64,000 nt of DNA from an uncultured Subdoligranulum sp. (GCF_963931595.1 NZ_OZ007030.1:2658481-2722480); one strand, 5' to 3'; positions 54,791-64,000 are shown, numbered from the stretch's first letter. Translations and numbers: made by a program. Notes: a model not told the origin generated them from the sequence alone.

Positions 54791-55148
54791 GGCGGTAGCC
54801 CACCTTGAACACCGTCTGGATGTCCTGTTCCAGCCCCAGCTTGCGCCGCACCCGGTTGATGTGCACATCCACCGTGCGGCTGGCCCCGATATAATCATAC
54901 CCCCAGGCGTCGGTCAGCAGCTGGCTGCGGGTCAGCACTATGTTGCGGTTGCGCACCAGCGTTTCCAGCAGGGCGTATTCCCGGGGCGTCAGCGCCACTT
55001 CCTCCTCGCCGCGGAACACCCGGTGGGCCCGCAGGTCGAGATGCAGGTCCTTGAACCGGAAATCCGTCAGCCGCCGCGCCCGCCGCAGCAGCGGCCGGGT
55101 GTTGGACGGCGAAACAAAAACTTCCTGCAATGCAATGGCGTTGGACAT
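54768..55148 (-). CDS. Stand-alone OmpR/PhoB-type winged-helix DNA-binding protein
   Basis: 126 residues from the ATG at 55148, preceded by AGGAGGG. After ~40 residues without a receiver domain comes a full winged helix: LDLRAHRVFRGEEEVALTPREYALLETLV, then ASRTVDVHINRVRRKLG and FKVGYRL. Such orphan output domains act without phosphorylation or with a separate partner. No sensor kinase is nearby. Confidence 0.87.
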   Translation of the reverse strand: MSNAIALQEVFVSPSNTRPLLRRARRLTDFRFKDLHLDLRAHRVFRGEEEVALTPREYALLETLVRNRNIVLTRSQLLTDAWGYDYIGASRTVDVHINRVRRKLGLEQDIQTVFKVGYRLNTRGNL

Positions 55149-55310
55149 GGAACAGCCCTCCTTCTGGCGATACATTTTTCATTCTCTCTTATATACTATA
55201 ACGACAGATGTTGCCGACTTGTTACAAATATTGCCAATAGTTATACAAAATATTTAAAATTGTGCAATAATTGGAAAAATGTTTTCATTTTTTGCAGGAA
55301 AAGGGTACAA
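55149..55310. other. AT-rich divergent control region
   Basis: AT-rich sequence with TTATATACTATAAC near 55189 (a likely -10 for the OmpR-type gene on the minus strand). No gene is seen. Confidence 0.45.
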
Positions 55311-55335
55311 TGAGGGTATCCTGCCGGTGTTTGGG

Positions 55336-55570
55336 AAGTTTTCCACCCGCCTCAGCCCTGCGTAAAACTGTTTTCCACCGCCCGGAAGGAGTTTCCCCGG
55401 GCGGTTTTTCCGTCCCTTGTGAAGAACTGTGGAAACTTTCCCCATCGATTTGGACGGCAATCCGTCGGTTTCGGGAAAATTCCCCGGTTTTCCACCCGGT
55501 TTTCCACAGTTTCCACAGAGTTTTCCACCATTCCACCGTGGATAACTCGGTGGAAAGTGTGGAAAAGTCC
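55336..55570. repeat. Dense TTTTCCAC / GTGGAAA cluster upstream of ftsH
   Basis: At least nine TTTCCAC or GTGGAAA words in 235 bases, including TTTTCCACAG, GTTTCCACAG and one GTGGATAA (reverse of TTATCCAC, a DnaA-box core). A CCGCCCGG / CCGGGCGG hairpin is also present. No gene. It resembles a DnaA-binding cluster. Confidence 0.6.
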
Positions 55571-55684
55571 CCCGCCGGTCCCCAAAAACCCGATAACTGC
55601 GCGGATTTTTCGATTCGTTCAAAATCCATTCACATGCGGTTCATGATTTCGGTGCATGCTATCCTTTGTAAGGAGTGAATACCC

Positions 55685-57565
55685 ATGAAAGAAACGACCC
55701 CTCCCAAAGATCCCAAGAAAAAACTCTGGATCGGCTATGCCGTGATCCTGGTGTTGCTGCTGCTGGGCAACATCTTTCTGTTCCCTGCTATGATGCAGGC
55801 CAGCGTGAAAAGCGTCAACTACAGCACCTTCCTTCAGATGCTGGAGGACAAGCAGCTGACCACCGTCCAGCTGGAAGATCAGCAGATCTACTTTGTGGAC
55901 AACCAGGACCAGGCCTACAAGACCAACGCCATCGCCCAGGACGGCGACCTCGTGAACCGGCTGGAAAACGCCGGGGTGGAGTTCGGCACGGTCTACCAGA
56001 ATCCCACCATCTGGGATTCTCTGCTCAACCTGATCCTCAGCATGCTGCCCGTGATCGTGCTGTTCTGGTTCGCCAACCGCTGGCTGGCCAAACGGATGCA
56101 GGGCATGGGTGGCGCCAACGCCATGCTGTTCGGAGGCAAGTCCGGCGCCAAGCAGTACGTGGTGGACGACAAGACCGGCATCAAGTTCCAGGACGTGGCC
56201 GGCGAGGACGAGGCCAAGGAAAGCCTGCAGGAGATCGTGGATTTCCTGCACAACCCCAAGAAATACGAGGACATCGGCGCTAAGATGCCCAAGGGCGTGC
56301 TGCTGGTGGGCCCTCCGGGTACCGGCAAGACGCTGCTGGCCCGGGCCGTGGCCGGTGAGGCCGGCGTGCCCTTCTTCTCCATCGCGGGCAGCGAGTTCGT
56401 GGAGATGTTCGTGGGCATGGGCGCCTCCAAGGTGCGGGACCTCTTCAAGCAGGCCGGCGAGAAAGCCCCCTGCATCGTCTTCATCGATGAGATCGATACC
56501 ATCGGCAAGAAGCGTGACGGCGCCGGGGCCGTGGGCGGCAACGACGAGCGGGAACAGACGCTGAACCAGCTGCTCACCGAAATGGACGGCTTCGACGCCA
56601 CCAAGGGCGTGGTGATCCTGGCCGCCACCAACCGCCCCGAATCCCTGGACCCGGCGCTGACCCGTCCCGGCCGTTTTGACCGCCGTGTGCCGGTGGAACT
56701 GCCCGACCTGAAAGGCCGGGAGAGCATCCTGCGGCTCCACGCCAAAAAGGTGAAACTGGGCCCCGACTGCGACTTTGCCATCGTGGCCCGCATGACCCCC
56801 GGTGCTTCCGGCGCCGAGCTGGCCAACATCATCAACGAGGCGGCCCTCTGCGCCGTGCGTCACCGCCGCAAGGCCGTGACCCAGTTCGACCTCCAGGAGG
56901 CGGTGGACACCATCCTGGCGGGCGCCCAGAAGAAGAACAAGATTTTGAACGACAAGGAAAAGTGCATCGTGGCCTACCACGAGGTGGGCCATGCCCTGGT
57001 GGCGGCCCTCCAGACCCACAGCGCCCCCGTGCAGAAGATCACCATCGTGCCCCGCACCTCGGGCGCCCTGGGCTTCACCATGCAGGTGGACGAGGGGGAC
57101 CACACCCTCATGACCCGGGAGGAGATCCTCAACAAGATCGCCACCTTTACCGGCGGCCGGGCGGCCGAGGAGCTGATCTTCCACTCCATCACCACCGGCG
57201 CCTCCAACGACATTGAGCAGGCCACCAAGCTGGCCCGGGCGGCGGTGACCCGCTACGGCATGACCGACGACTTCGACATGGTGGCCCTGGAAACGGTGAA
57301 CAACGCCTATCTGGGCGGCGACGCCAGCCTGGCCTGCAGCCAGCAGACCGCCGCGGCGGTGGACGCCAAGGTGGTGGAGCTGGTAAAGGAAGCCCACCAG
57401 AAAGCCCTCAAGCTGCTGGCGGAGAATAAACGGAAACTGGATGAGATCGCCCAGTATTTGTATGAAAAGGAGACCATCTCGGGCGAAGAATTCATGCGGA
57501 TTTTGAACGCACAGCCGCAATTACCGGCCCCGCATCCGGCAGATTCCACAAAAGAAAGCCAGTAA
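55685..57565 (+). CDS. ftsH: ATP-dependent zinc metalloprotease FtsH
   Basis: 626 residues. Two transmembrane helices (about 13-33 and 112-135) flank an extracytoplasmic domain. The AAA domain has [31 protein letters not shown] and second-region-of-homology [19 protein letters not shown]. The protease domain has zinc site HEVGHAL and third ligand Asp near 495. TAAGGAGTG lies 9 bases upstream. Membrane protein quality control. Confidence 0.96.
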   Translation: MKETTPPKDPKKKLWIGYAVILVLLLLGNIFLFPAMMQASVKSVNYSTFLQMLEDKQLTTVQLEDQQIYFVDNQDQAYKTNAIAQDGDLVNRLENAGVEFGTVYQNPTIWDSLLNLILSMLPVIVLFWFANRWLAKRMQGMGGANAMLFGGKSGAKQYVVDDKTGIKFQDVAGEDEAKESLQEIVDFLHNPKKYEDIGAKMPKGVLLVGPPGTGKTLLARAVAGEAGVPFFSIAGSEFVEMFVGMGASKVRDLFKQAGEKAPCIVFIDEIDTIGKKRDGAGAVGGNDEREQTLNQLLTEMDGFDATKGVVILAATNRPESLDPALTRPGRFDRRVPVELPDLKGRESILRLHAKKVKLGPDCDFAIVARMTPGASGAELANIINEAALCAVRHRRKAVTQFDLQEAVDTILAGAQKKNKILNDKEKCIVAYHEVGHALVAALQTHSAPVQKITIVPRTSGALGFTMQVDEGDHTLMTREEILNKIATFTGGRAAEELIFHSITTGASNDIEQATKLARAAVTRYGMTDDFDMVALETVNNAYLGGDASLACSQQTAAAVDAKVVELVKEAHQKALKLLAENKRKLDEIAQYLYEKETISGEEFMRILNAQPQLPAPHPADSTKESQ

Positions 57566-57657
57566 TTTTGTGCTTTTATACCCTTGCAACCCCTTGACGA
57601 ATGGGGTGCTGCCCTGTATCATAAAAGAAAACTTCCCAGTGAGAGGGGGAACACAGA

Positions 57658-57897
57658 GTGACGTTCGAGGAACTGCAGGAGCTTTTGGCCGAACAGTTCA
57701 GCTGTGATACGGCGGAACTGAACCGGAGCGTAGCGCTCAGCGACCTGGGCGCCGACCATGAGGACATGGTGGAACTGGCCTGGGCGCTGGGGGAAGCGCT
57801 GGGCGTCGAGATCGACGAGAGCGAACTGAACGTGGATATGACGATCGGTGAACTGTGGCGCTTTGTCGTTGACCAGGCAGAAAACGCCGAAGCGTAA
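57658..57897 (+). CDS. Acyl-carrier-protein-like protein lacking the phosphopantetheine serine
   Basis: 79 residues from GTG at 57658, with GAGAGGGGGA upstream. The acidic four-helix ACP pattern is clear: FEELQELLAEQF, then LSDLGADHEDMVELAWALGEALGVEI, then MTIGELWRFVVDQ. The usual attachment motif D-S-L is D-H-E here, with His34 in place of Ser. It cannot be charged in the normal way. No fatty-acid or polyketide genes are near. Confidence 0.8.
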   Translation: MTFEELQELLAEQFSCDTAELNRSVALSDLGADHEDMVELAWALGEALGVEIDESELNVDMTIGELWRFVVDQAENAEA

Positions 57898-57905
57898 AAA
57901 CATGC

Positions 57906-57935
57906 GGCCCGCCACTTTGCTGGCGGGCCTTTTTG
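57906..57935 (+). terminator. Terminator after the ACP-like gene
   Basis: GGCCCGCCA / TGGCGGGCC stem with five T; only about 25 bases before the next gene. Confidence 0.85.
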
Positions 57936-57958
57936 CTGTGTACAGGAAGGATGGCCCT

Positions 57959-59518
57959 ATGGCACAACGGAAAAAACGGTATCTGCTGGCGGTGGCCCTG
58001 CTGCTGGCGGCGGCCCTGGCCCTGATGATCTTCTACGGCCTGCGCAAACAGGGCTACCATGTGGACGAGCTGTATACCTACGAGCTGACCAACTATCCGG
58101 GGGGATTCTACGCCCTCCAGGAGGGCTACCTGGATACCTGGCAGCAGGGCAGCCTGTATGAAAGCGCCCTCCACCCCGACCGGGCCTTCGACTATGCCAT
58201 CCCCTGGAACAACCAGAAAATCGATGTGCACCCGCCGCTTTACTACTGCGTGGTCTACACCTTTGAGTGCCTCTTCCCCGGCATGTCCCTGCCCTGGGTG
58301 GGGATCCTGCCCAACTTTCTCTGTCTTTTGGGGGGCGCCTTCGCCCTCTACTGGGCCGCCCGCCGCATGACCGGTCGGTTCTGGGTGTCCTGGGTGGCGG
58401 CGGCGGTGTTTTTGCTCAACATCGGCAGCCAGGGCATGGCGGTCTTTACCCGGATGTACGCCCTGCTCATGCTGGAAACGGTGCTGCTGGTGCTGGCTCA
58501 CCTGACGCTCTACCGTCAGCTGCTGGCCGGGCAGAAACCCCGCTGGGTCTTTGTGGGGCTGGCCGCGGCCACCCTGGCCGGGGCGCTGACCCAGTATTTC
58601 TTCCTGGTGTTCTGTTTCTTCTTCTGCGGCCTGTTCGGGCTGTGGCTGCTCTTAACCCGCCGCTGGAAGACCGCCGCCATGTATGTGGTGGCGGAGTTCG
58701 GCGGGCTGGGGCTGGCCTACCTCGCCTTCCCCACCATGAAGCAGCACATCTTCTCGGGGTCCCGGGGCAAGCAGGCCCTGGGCAGCTTCTTTGATCTGAG
58801 CACCCTCTCGGACTGGGCGGCCAGCGTGGGCCGGGTGCTCAACCTGCTGGGGGCCCAGTTCGGCGGCGCCGTGCTGTGGGCGCTGCTGGTATTGCTGGCG
58901 GCGGCGCTGCTCTGGAAAAAGGGTTGTCGGCCCCGGGGCATGGGGCTGTTCGCCTGCATGCTGGCGCTGGCGGGGCTTTTCTACATTGTGGTCATCGACA
59001 AGGCCGCCCCCTTTGAGGCGGACCGCTACTATGTGCTGCTCTACGGGCCGCTGATCCTGGCGGCCACCGTGGTGCTGGCCCGGCTGACCGAGCTGTTCCC
59101 CCAGTGGGAGCCGCTGATGGTCCTGGTGGTGCTGGTGCCGGTGCTGGCGGCCCATCTGACAGAGGGCAACGGCTATCTCTACACCCAGTATGCGGGGCGG
59201 GAGCCCGCATTGGCGGATACCGCTTCCCTGCCGGCGGTGGTGCTGAACAAGGCGGGCTACGATGTGGCCCCCGACCTTTTCCTGCCGGAATTCGCCCGCC
59301 GCGAGGCCGTCTACCAGGCCCACTGCGGCGACGAGGCGGAAAGCCTGGCCGAGGCGGTAAAGAGTAAGGATCTCTCGGGCGGGTTTGTGCTCTACGGGTA
59401 CATCTATGAGGCCGACGAGCTGCTGGACCTGGCCCAAAGCGTGCTGGACATCCAGTCGGCGCAGCTCCTTACCGATGTGGCCCGCTGCCCGGTGTATTAC
59501 ATTACGTTGGCGGAATGA
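57959..59518 (+). CDS. GT39/ArnT-like membrane glycosyltransferase
   Basis: 519 residues from the ATG at 57959 (AAGGATGG upstream). It has about ten to twelve transmembrane helices. After TM1, the first external loop has HVDELYTYELT, whose acidic DE is the usual GT-C catalytic position, and KIDVHPPLYY, the conserved HPPLY of the family. A C-terminal soluble part (about 420-519) follows. It probably transfers sugar from a polyprenyl-phosphate donor to an envelope acceptor. No polysaccharide cluster is adjacent. Confidence 0.88.
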   Translation: MAQRKKRYLLAVALLLAAALALMIFYGLRKQGYHVDELYTYELTNYPGGFYALQEGYLDTWQQGSLYESALHPDRAFDYAIPWNNQKIDVHPPLYYCVVYTFECLFPGMSLPWVGILPNFLCLLGGAFALYWAARRMTGRFWVSWVAAAVFLLNIGSQGMAVFTRMYALLMLETVLLVLAHLTLYRQLLAGQKPRWVFVGLAAATLAGALTQYFFLVFCFFFCGLFGLWLLLTRRWKTAAMYVVAEFGGLGLAYLAFPTMKQHIFSGSRGKQALGSFFDLSTLSDWAASVGRVLNLLGAQFGGAVLWALLVLLAAALLWKKGCRPRGMGLFACMLALAGLFYIVVIDKAAPFEADRYYVLLYGPLILAATVVLARLTELFPQWEPLMVLVVLVPVLAAHLTEGNGYLYTQYAGREPALADTASLPAVVLNKAGYDVAPDLFLPEFARREAVYQAHCGDEAESLAEAVKSKDLSGGFVLYGYIYEADELLDLAQSVLDIQSAQLLTDVARCPVYYITLAE

Positions 59519-59522
59519 TTTT

Positions 59523-59791
59523 GTTCCTTCTTTACAAAGAAGGAACCGAAGAAATTCCAAAGAAAAATGCACGGTCATAGACCGTGCATTTTTTATATAA
59601 AACAAAAGAATGGGTTGGCTGTAGGGCGGGGTCTTGACCCCGCCGGACAATTTAACGGTTACCGCAAAATTCCGCGGCGGGGATACTCCCCGCCCTACGG
59701 ATAACGACAGTTTATATAGAAAAATGCATGGTCGTATGACCATGCATTTTTGGTTAAAATTTCTTTGGTCCTTTCTTTATAAAGAAAGGAC
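59523..59791. repeat. Cassette between GT39 and L,D-transpeptidase genes: two palindromes, two terminators, one BIME
   Basis: Palindrome 59523-59546, terminator ATGCACGGTC / GACCGTGCAT (59563-59593), REP pair 59621-59644 and 59676-59698, terminator ATGCATGGTC / GACCATGCAT (59720-59752), and inverted palindrome 59768-59791. Nearly mirror-symmetric, between convergent genes. Confidence 0.87.
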
Positions 59792-59793
59792 AA

Positions 59794-60738
59794 TCATCCC
59801 CGCGTACCCACGATGCTGGAATCGGTGCTCCAGCCCTGGAGGTCGGTGGGGGTCAGGCTGGACAGCCAGTTCTCATGCTCGGCGTCCCACTGGTCCCAGG
59901 CCTCCTGGCTGCGGATGGCCGTGCCGGTGAGGTAACTGTCGTCCCAGGGATTGGCCGGGTCGGGGTCGGTGGGATCCCAGCCCCGCTTATCCTCGTCTTT
60001 CGGGTCGGTGTAGATCGTCCCCGGCTTGCCCATGGGGCCGGGGTTCTCGGCGTCGTCGTAGATCACCACCGGCGTGCCGATGGGACAGTTGTCATAGATC
60101 CACTTCACGTCCACCACCGCCAGCCGGATGCAGCCCAGGCTGGCCAGACTGCCCAGCTCGTTGAACTCGTCGTACTCCACGTCGTCCTTGTGCTGGCTGT
60201 AGTAGGGCACGCTGTGGAACAGGTACCCGCCATAAATCCGGGTGGCGTACTGCCCGTAGCTGGGGCCCATCAGCAGCCGCCAGTCATAGTTCACCGGCGT
60301 GGTCCAGTAACCGGTGGGCGTGTCCTCGCCGCCGCTGCATACCATCGCCATGAAAGGCACCGTGTACCGGTTGTCCTCGTCCGCCGTGTACACCGTCACC
60401 GTGCTGGCCGCCCGGTTCACCGCCACGAGATACGGAAAACCTTCCTGGGCGTCCAGCGTCATGCCGTCGCCGGCAAACTGCTCGGCCAGCGATTCCATCA
60501 GTGCCTTGCCCGCCTCGTCCCAGGTGGTGGGATCGGTGACCTGGGGCGCGTCCTTGGTGGCGTTCGTCGAAGCCGTGGCCATCACCAGCGCACTTTCCGG
60601 CGTGGCGGTGGGCGCCGGCGTGGGCGTGGCCGTCACCGCCGGCGTGGGAACCGGGTCCGGGTCCTTCGGTTTGCGGGAACAGCCCGCCAGTATCGTTGCG
60701 GCAAGCACCAGCGGAATGATGCGGCGTACAATCGTCAT
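59794..60738 (-). CDS. L,D-transpeptidase (YkuD) lipoprotein
   Basis: 314 residues. The start is the ATG at 60738; AAAAGG abuts the earlier ATG at 60747 and is well spaced for 60738. Lipobox LAATILAGC marks a membrane lipoprotein, followed by a Pro/Thr/Ala linker (25-55). The YkuD domain has YLFHSVPYYSQ and the catalytic SLGCIRLAV (Cys with upstream His). It forms 3-3 peptidoglycan crosslinks or attaches proteins. An acidic C-terminal extension (~70 residues) is unusual. Confidence 0.92.
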   Translation of the reverse strand: MTIVRRIIPLVLAATILAGCSRKPKDPDPVPTPAVTATPTPAPTATPESALVMATASTNATKDAPQVTDPTTWDEAGKALMESLAEQFAGDGMTLDAQEGFPYLVAVNRAASTVTVYTADEDNRYTVPFMAMVCSGGEDTPTGYWTTPVNYDWRLLMGPSYGQYATRIYGGYLFHSVPYYSQHKDDVEYDEFNELGSLASLGCIRLAVVDVKWIYDNCPIGTPVVIYDDAENPGPMGKPGTIYTDPKDEDKRGWDPTDPDPANPWDDSYLTGTAIRSQEAWDQWDAEHENWLSSLTPTDLQGWSTDSSIVGTRG

Positions 60739-60759
60739 AGTGTCCATCCTTTTCGTTTT

Positions 60760-60940
60760 GTTCCTTCTTTGCAAAGAAGGAACCGAAGAAACTCTAACAG
60801 AATAAACCGTGAGGAGGTTGCGCCCGGAAGGCGTAGGCCGCCCGGTACGTGGAGGCTCCCGTGCAAGAAGGAACCGAAGAAACTCCAACAGTATAACCCG
60901 TGAGGGGGCAGCGCCCGGAAGGCGTCGGCCGCCCGGTGCA
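60760..60940. repeat. Palindrome plus two tandem ~75-base repeats
   Basis: CTTTGCAAAG palindrome 60760-60783. Sequences 60776-60850 and 60866-60940 are near-identical (GAAGGAACCGAAGAAACTC, then CCCGGAAGGCGT, GGCCGCCCGGT) with a 90-base period. No gene. Confidence 0.75.
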
Positions 60941-60957
60941 GGGATAGCCGGATTGGG

Positions 60958-62154
60958 TTAAATTTCTACCCCGTACACCTCGTGCACGAATTTTTCCAGC
61001 GCCGCAAAGCTGCGGCGCACCTTGTCGGTGCCGATGCAGTAGGCCATCCGGAAATACCCCGGGCACCCGAAGGTGTCACCCGGTACCAGCGCCAGGTCGT
61101 AGGCCATCGCCTTGCGGCAGAAGGCGTTGGCGTCCTCTTCCAGGGCTTTGGGGAAGATGTAGAAGGTGCCGTCCGGCTTGTTCACCGTGAAGCCCAGCTT
61201 CTTCAGCTCGTCGTAGATCAGGTTCATGTTGGTCTCGTAGACTTTCAGGTCGCTGGTCAGGTCGATGCAGCGGCCCACCGCCCACTGGAACAGCCCCGAC
61301 GGGCAGTTGTGGCCGGTGCCGCGGGAAATCTGCCCGCACATGGGCACAATATAGGCGGCGTCCTCAGCGTGGGGGTTCACCGCCACATAGCCGATGCGCT
61401 CGCCCGGCACGCTCAGGCTCTTGGAGAAGGAGTAGCAGGTCAGCGTGTCGGCGTAGAACTTGGCCGGGTAGGGCACCTCCACCCCGCCGAAGGAGATCTC
61501 CCGGTAGGGTTCATCGGAGATAAGGAAGATGTGGTGGCCGTATTTCTTGCCGGCGGCGGTCAGGTAGTCGGCAAGCCGGGTCAGCGTCTCGGCGCTGTAG
61601 GCCACGCCGCTGGGATTGTTGGGCGAGTTGATCAGCACCGCGGCGGTGTTCTCGTCCACGAGACCGTCCAGCGCCTCAAAGTTGATCTGGAAGTCCTCCA
61701 CACGGGGCGGCGCCACACGCAGCGTCAGCCCGGCGCCCTCCATGTAGGGCTTGTATTCCGGGAAAAACGGCGCAAAGGTCACCACGTTCTGGCCCGGCAC
61801 CGCCACGCAACGCACGGCATGGGCCAGCGCGCCCGCCGCGCCCGAAGTCATGAAGATGTGGTCCGCCGTGTAGTCCATCCCGAAACGCCGGTTCAGGCTT
61901 TCCGCCACCTGGGCGCGAACCTCCGGCAGCGTCAGCGTGGGAGTGTACCCGTGCAGCGCCACCGGGTCGGTGTGTTCCAGCAGGTCCAGGCAGGCTTCGG
62001 TGAACTGCGGCGGACAGGGTACCGACGGATTGCCCAGCGAATAGTCAAATACGTTGTCGTATCCGATCTCCTTGCCCCGCGCCGTGCTCCATTCGGAAAT
62101 TTCCCGAATCACCGACTTCGCTCCCAGCATATCTTTGTAGTGCTGCGCAATCAT
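60958..62154 (-). CDS. Class I/II PLP-dependent aminotransferase
   Basis: 398 residues, fold type I. GNPSVPCPP and GYTPTLTLPEVRAQVAE at the N-terminus, INSPNNPSGVAYS, ISDEPYREI, the PLP lysine in CYSFSKSLSVPGERIGY and PDGTFYIFPKA. Likely acts on aspartate- or aromatic-type amino acids; specificity cannot be read from sequence. Monocistronic. Confidence 0.93.
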   Translation of the reverse strand: MIAQHYKDMLGAKSVIREISEWSTARGKEIGYDNVFDYSLGNPSVPCPPQFTEACLDLLEHTDPVALHGYTPTLTLPEVRAQVAESLNRRFGMDYTADHIFMTSGAAGALAHAVRCVAVPGQNVVTFAPFFPEYKPYMEGAGLTLRVAPPRVEDFQINFEALDGLVDENTAAVLINSPNNPSGVAYSAETLTRLADYLTAAGKKYGHHIFLISDEPYREISFGGVEVPYPAKFYADTLTCYSFSKSLSVPGERIGYVAVNPHAEDAAYIVPMCGQISRGTGHNCPSGLFQWAVGRCIDLTSDLKVYETNMNLIYDELKKLGFTVNKPDGTFYIFPKALEEDANAFCRKAMAYDLALVPGDTFGCPGYFRMAYCIGTDKVRRSFAALEKFVHEVYGVEI

Positions 62155-62187
62155 TGTACCCTATCTCCTTTACAGATTTTGTAGAAT

Positions 62188-62518
62188 TCCCTACTTTCTT
62201 TGCACCTACTTTCTTTGCAAAGAAAGTAGGCAAAGAAACTCCAATCTTTTGCCCGTGTATCACGCGCTGCGGCAGAAGGGCGGCTCGCCCTTACGCCGCG
62301 GCACAAAGAAAGCAGGCAAAGAAACTCCAATCATATTACCCGTGACGCTGCGGCCGGGGTACATCCCCTGCCTTGCCCTTACAGGGAAACCAGGCAAAAG
62401 AATTCCAATAGTATACCCCGGAAATTTGCGGTTTGGGTTGTAGGGCGGGGTCTTGACCCCGCCGAAGAATCCGGCGGCTACCGCAACACCCCGCGGCGGG
62501 GATGAATCCCCGCCCTGC
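62188..62518. repeat. Palindrome, decayed repeat units and a BIME
   Basis: A half palindrome then a full CTTTGCAAAG palindrome (62205-62230). Three units end in GGCAAA(A)GAA(A/T)TCCAAT, and a REP pair lies at 62440-62463 and 62495-62518 (the last with one changed base in its head). No gene between 62155 and 62564. Confidence 0.8.
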
Positions 62519-62564
62519 AGATAAACGAAAACGGGATGTGCCGGGGCATCGACTGTGCCCGGGT

Positions 62565-63224
62565 TTACCCCAGAATAACCTTCTCCAGGTCGGCGGCGGT
62601 GGCGGCCAGGTATTCGGCGCCCGCCTCCTGCAGTTCCTCCCGGGTGCGGAACCCCCACAGCACGCCGCAGCAGGGCAGCCCCGCGTTGTGGGCGGTGGCA
62701 ACATCCACGTTGCTGTCCCCCACGTAGAGCACTTTCCCGGAAGCCGGGTCCACGCCCAGATGTTCCATCAGCGCCCGGGTGCCTTCCGGCGCGGGCTTGG
62801 TGGGAACCCCCGGCCGCGCGCCCCGGATGACCTCAAAAAGGCGGCGGTCAAAGTACCGCGCCACCACGTCCCCGGCGAATTCGTCGGCCTTGTTGGAGTA
62901 TACCGCCATCCGGATGCCTTTCTCGTGCAGCCGGGCCAGCAGTTCCGGCATGCCCGGGTAGGGCGCCGTCTTGTCGAATTTGTGGGCGCCGTACTGGATG
63001 TCAAACTCTTTCAGCGTGGCGGCCAGCTTTTCCGGCGTGCGCTCCGATTCCGGGCTGAACCGCTCCACCAGCTTGGGGATGCCGTTGCCCACAAAATAAC
63101 GGTACTGCGCCACATCGTAGGTGGGCCAGCCGTGGGCCGCGCACACCCGGTTGGCGGAATCCGCCAGGTCGTCGATGGTGTTCAGCAAGGTGCCGTCCAG
63201 ATCAAACAATACGGTTGTATACAT
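62565..63224 (-). CDS. HAD-superfamily phosphatase, phosphoglycolate-phosphatase-like
   Basis: 219 residues from the ATG at 63224, with GAGGGAACAGGGA upstream. HAD motif I VLFDLDGTLLNT, motif II YSNK, motif III Lys in PTKPAP and motif IV GDSNVDV, with a small helical C1 cap. Gph/PpaX-like; substrate not determinable. Confidence 0.92.
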   Translation of the reverse strand: MYTTVLFDLDGTLLNTIDDLADSANRVCAAHGWPTYDVAQYRYFVGNGIPKLVERFSPESERTPEKLAATLKEFDIQYGAHKFDKTAPYPGMPELLARLHEKGIRMAVYSNKADEFAGDVVARYFDRRLFEVIRGARPGVPTKPAPEGTRALMEHLGVDPASGKVLYVGDSNVDVATAHNAGLPCCGVLWGFRTREELQEAGAEYLAATAADLEKVILG

Positions 63225-63414
63225 ATTCCCTGTTCCCTCTTTATCGTTACAGATACCCTTATTATAGTGGCATGGACCAAAAACGGCAAGACGATTTTGG
63301 CGCTTTTGCCAATCCGTACAGAAAATAGTTGTAAATTCTCGAAAAAAACAGTACCCTGTCCCGCCGGATTTATGGTATGATAGTATCGCGAATTGTAAGG
63401 AGGCATTGTTCCCC

Positions 63415-64000
63415 ATGGAATTAGCGTTTGATCTGTTGCGGTCGGTCGTTTACGGTGTCATCGAGGGCATCACCGAATGGCTGCCCATCTCCAGCACCGG
63501 CCACATGATCCTGGCCGAGCAGCTGCTCAAGTTCAGCTTCGACGAGGAGTTCATGTCCATGTTCCGCGTCGTCATCCAGCTGGGCGCCATCCTGGCCGTG
63601 GTGGTATTGTATTTCAAGAAGCTGTGGCCCTTCTGCGCCGACAACGGCCGGGATTCCGGATTCTCCAAGCATCTGCGCTGGCCGGTGGTGCGGCTGTGGC
63701 TGAAAATCATCGTGGCCTGCCTGCCCGCCGCCGTGCTGGGCTTTTTGCTGGACGACTGGCTGGACGCACACCTGTATAACAGCATCGTGGTCGCCATCAT
63801 GCTCATCGTCTACGGCGTGGCGTTCATCCTCATCGAGCGCCGGCCCCGGGTGCCTTCCACCACCAAGCTCAGCCGCATCACCTACAAGCAGGCCGTGCTG
63901 GTGGGTGCCTGGCAGGTGCTGGCCATGATCCCCGGTACTTCCCGCAGCGGCGCCACCATCGTGGGCGGCCTGCTCTGCGGTATGAGCCGCCCCTGCGCGT
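63415..64000 (+). CDS. uppP: Undecaprenyl-diphosphatase UppP (BacA), 5' part
   Basis: The first 195 residues; the gene runs off the right edge (family length about 270). GVIEGITEWLPISSTGHMI and IPGTSRSGATIVGGL are the two catalytic signatures. AAGGAGG precedes the ATG. It recycles the C55 lipid carrier for envelope polymers and gives bacitracin tolerance. Confidence 0.95.
   Translation, partial: MELAFDLLRSVVYGVIEGITEWLPISSTGHMILAEQLLKFSFDEEFMSMFRVVIQLGAILAVVVLYFKKLWPFCADNGRDSGFSKHLRWPVVRLWLKIIVACLPAAVLGFLLDDWLDAHLYNSIVVAIMLIVYGVAFILIERRPRVPSTTKLSRITYKQAVLVGAWQVLAMIPGTSRSGATIVGGLLCGMSRPCA

Overview
The window is a Firmicutes (class Clostridia) chromosome segment around the replication origin. 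The evidence is the gene set rpmH-rnpA-yidD-yidC-jag, dnaA-dnaN-yaaA-recF-remB-gyrB-gyrA, mnmE-mnmG-rsmG-noc-parA-parB, and a Clostridia-type parS. The GC-rich core genes and the dispersed repeats suggest an Oscillospiraceae/Ruminococcaceae gut anaerobe (Faecalibacterium, Gemmiger or Subdoligranulum relatives). That placement is inference; no 16S gene is present.

Region 1 (1-20.9 kb) is accessory DNA with lower and mixed GC. It holds an unrecognised partial gene, a winged-helix PD-(D/E)XK nuclease, EcsC-like and DUF2971 genes bracketed by a duplicated yaiI 3' end, a replication-initiation-like ATPase behind an array of palindromes, and two tyrosine recombinases. It ends in a six-gene defence island: C5-cytosine methylase, Vsr, AIPR protein, DUF4420-like PD-(D/E)XK protein, Z1-domain ATPase and MORC/GHKL ATPase. 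The island stops next to a tRNA-Arg whose 5' part is duplicated.

Region 2 (21-33.2 kb) is core: a hydrolase, a patatin, aroD, then mnmE-mnmG-rsmG-noc-parA-parB-serS with two parS sites. Region 3 (33.6-38.1 kb) is a second, small island next to tRNA-Met and tRNA-Glu: a solitary MmeI-like fused restriction-methylase flanked by truncated SprT-like and FtsK-like genes. Region 4 (38.2-64 kb) is the origin core. jag, yidC, yidD, rnpA and rpmH run left on the minus strand; dnaA, dnaN, recF, remB, gyrB and gyrA run right. oriC, with a DnaA box and a DnaA-trio-like run, lies between dnaA and dnaN. Further right are a GHL10 hydrolase, a lone OmpR-type DNA-binding domain, ftsH, a serine-less ACP-like protein, a GT39-like membrane protein, an L,D-transpeptidase lipoprotein, an aminotransferase, a HAD phosphatase and the start of uppP.

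Two dispersed repeat families fill the gaps of the core (23.8-62.5 kb), and I did not find them in the two islands. The first is REP/BIME palindromes (GTAGGGC head), with their likely mobiliser, a RAYT transposase gene sitting between gyrB and gyrA and carrying two REPs in frame. The second is a palindrome built on CTTTGCAAAG placed at the 3' ends of transcription units, usually beside an intrinsic terminator. A third pattern is a tRNA-tail module: tRNA 3' end, terminator, inverted tRNA tail, a palindrome with core GTCCAGYGGAC, and a direct tRNA-tail copy. It occurs after both tRNA-Glu and tRNA-Ile(CAT).
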